Position numbers and translations under genes: made by a program
Shown here: positions 62,963 through 64,000 of the stretch, piece after piece
Numbering within the stretch: position 1 is the stretch's first letter
How the letters are laid out: every line of letters begins with the position of its first letter
Assembly: GCA_038040385.1 (NCBI GenBank)
Contig: JBBPII010000010.1
Location: 124,001 to 188,000 of the forward strand
Direction: 5' to 3'
DNA length: 64,000 nucleotides
Origin: Gilichinskyi gelida
Lineage (GTDB): Bacteria > Acidobacteriota > Thermoanaerobaculia > Gp7-AA8
Notes under the pieces: model-generated
The model's database searches: none
What the model was told of the DNA's origin: nothing
The model's input: the letters and a program-made list of their open reading frames with translations, nothing else

Positions 62963-64000
62963 TCACCGCCCCGCGGCGATTCCTCTGATGGCGCGCACGC
63001 GACGATTCCCGGTGTCGAAGAGGAAGACGTCGCCGGCGCGGTTCACGGCCACGCCGGAGACGAAGCCCACGGCAGCCAGCGACGCCGGACCGCCGTCGCC
63101 GCCGATGGGGCCGCCGACGACGGTCGCGATCTGCGTCGCGTTGCCCGAGGGTTCGAGGACCATGATCCGGCTGCAGTAGATGAGCAGGTTGCCGGACGGG
63201 AGCCGCGCCATGGGGCCCGCGCAGTCGCCGAGCACCGTGAAGATCGTTCCGTTGGGCACGACCTTTCGGATGCGCCCGGCGTCGGCGACGTGGAGATCGC
63301 CGGCGCCATCGACGGCGATGTTCGTCGGCAAGACAAAGTGCGCGCTGACGGCGAGGCCGCCGTCGCCGTCCGAGGGGTTCGGCTGAATGACGTTCGGCGG
63401 GTGCGGCGGCGCCGTGCCGGCCACGGTGGTGATGATGCCGGTCGTGGCGTCGACGCGCCGTACGCGGTGGTTGTAGGTGTCGGCGATGAAGAGGTTGCCG
63501 CCGGCGTCGAGCGCCAGGTCGAACGTGTTGTCGATGGTGGCATTCGCCACGGGGCCGCCGTCGCCGGAGAAGCCGTAGTCGTCGCAGCAGAGGTGTACGT
63601 ACGTGCCGTCGGGCTGGATGCGCCCCAGCTCGCGGAACGAGGTGGCCAGCACGGCGCCGCTGGCCTCGACCGCCAAGCCCTGTGCGCTGAGCGGCGCGGA
63701 GAGCGCCGGGCGCGGCGACGGCGCGGGGCCGTTCGGCACGATCCCGCCGCCGCCGATGGTCCGCAGGTTGCCGGCGCGGTCGAGGGTCTGGATGTTCCCG
63801 CCGCCGAGGACCACCTTGTCGTCCGCGGTCATCGCCAGTTGCGAGCCGTTCTGCAGGTAAGCGGCCACGCCCGGTCCGTTCTCGCCGAAGGGCGCGGGCC
63901 CGATGCCGGCGATGGTGCTGATCGCGCCGCTGCGGAAATCGAAGCGCCGCACGCGCGAGGTTCCGAACTCGACGAAGACGAGATTGCCGTCGCGGTCGAG
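62963..64000 (-). CDS. NHL-repeat beta-propeller protein (partial, runs off the right edge)
   Basis: At least 346 residues, with the N-terminus beyond the window. Repeated NHL units are seen: LDRDGNLVFVEFGTSRVRRF, DAGGNLFIADTYNHRVRRVD followed by TGIITTVAGT, VDGAGDLHVADAGRIRKV and VNRAGDVFLFDTGNRRVRAI, typical of a six-bladed propeller often found in secreted or lipid-anchored proteins. A Cys pair CCDD and CAGP/YCS suggests disulfides outside the cytoplasm. Binding partner unknown. Confidence 0.88.
   Translation of the reverse strand, partial: LDRDGNLVFVEFGTSRVRRFDFRSGAISTIAGIGPAPFGENGPGVAAYLQNGSQLAMTADDKVVLGGGNIQTLDRAGNLRTIGGGGIVPNGPAPSPRPALSAPLSAQGLAVEASGAVLATSFRELGRIQPDGTYVHLCCDDYGFSGDGGPVANATIDNTFDLALDAGGNLFIADTYNHRVRRVDATTGIITTVAGTAPPHPPNVIQPNPSDGDGGLAVSAHFVLPTNIAVDGAGDLHVADAGRIRKVVPNGTIFTVLGDCAGPMARLPSGNLLIYCSRIMVLEPSGNATQIATVVGGPIGGDGGPASLAAVGFVSGVAVNRAGDVFLFDTGNRRVRAIRGIAAGR

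Overview
The window is GC-rich, densely packed DNA with strong third-position GC, so large shadow reading frames lie opposite most real genes. Its gene content fits a diderm soil or sediment bacterium, most likely Acidobacteriota. The indicators are a sigma54 response regulator/histidine kinase tied to MacB-type ABC permeases, an ECF sigma factor beside a WD40 serine/threonine kinase, DUF1549/DUF1553 and DUF1501 proteins side by side, an M13 peptidase and many short palindromic dispersed repeats. That placement is an inference from content. No rRNA, tRNA, CRISPR array or replication origin was recognised.

Layout. 1-4.6 kb: the tail of an OmpA-like protein, a NitT/TauT-type ABC permease and ATPase, a membrane/coiled-coil protein and an AAA+ ATPase, all co-oriented and mostly overlapping. 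4.7-11 kb: a metallo-beta-lactamase/double-rhodanese protein, a V4R-like protein, a MarR/DUF2306 pair, small unknowns, a secreted protein and a methyltransferase. 11.1-12.65 kb: an IS3-family element inserted in a small DUF3566-like membrane gene. 13.7-21.1 kb: a leftward operon of adaptor, ABC ATPase, two ABC permeases, sigma54 response regulator and histidine kinase. A candidate -24/-12 promoter and a perfect TGTCCG-N4-CGGACA palindrome lie upstream of it. 21.3-23.6 kb: a lytic transglycosylase, a BrnT/BrnA toxin-antitoxin pair and a DUF4365 gene. 23.7-28.2 kb: an APC amino-acid permease divergent from methylmalonate-semialdehyde dehydrogenase and a Glu/Leu-type dehydrogenase, which suggests amino-acid catabolism. 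28.2-29.2 kb: a REP-associated (RAYT) transposase bounded by its own inverted half-palindromes. 29.3-37.3 kb: the DUF1549/1553-DUF1501 pair, an M13 peptidase, a coiled-coil gene with an internal amber codon, a PreA-like enzyme, a GIY-YIG gene boxed by inverted repeats, and DUF4166.

37.3-58.6 kb is the most unusual region. It holds five very large exported paralogues (1,052-1,240 aa). Four are head-to-tail with 4-nt overlaps. The fifth is separated from them by a WD40 receptor-like kinase, an ECF sigma factor and a lipoprotein. I recognise no named family for their shared ~900-residue body. Two of them carry palindromic dispersed repeats read in frame at the same interdomain linker, and the fourth looks like a mosaic of two subfamilies.

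58.6-64 kb: a YVTN beta-propeller/dihaem cytochrome, a VapBC-like pair whose toxin lacks a normal start codon, a HEAT/TonB-C-terminal protein and a truncated NHL-repeat protein.

At least seven families of palindromic intergenic repeat recur. They often abut or supply stop codons, and in three places they lie inside open reading frames.
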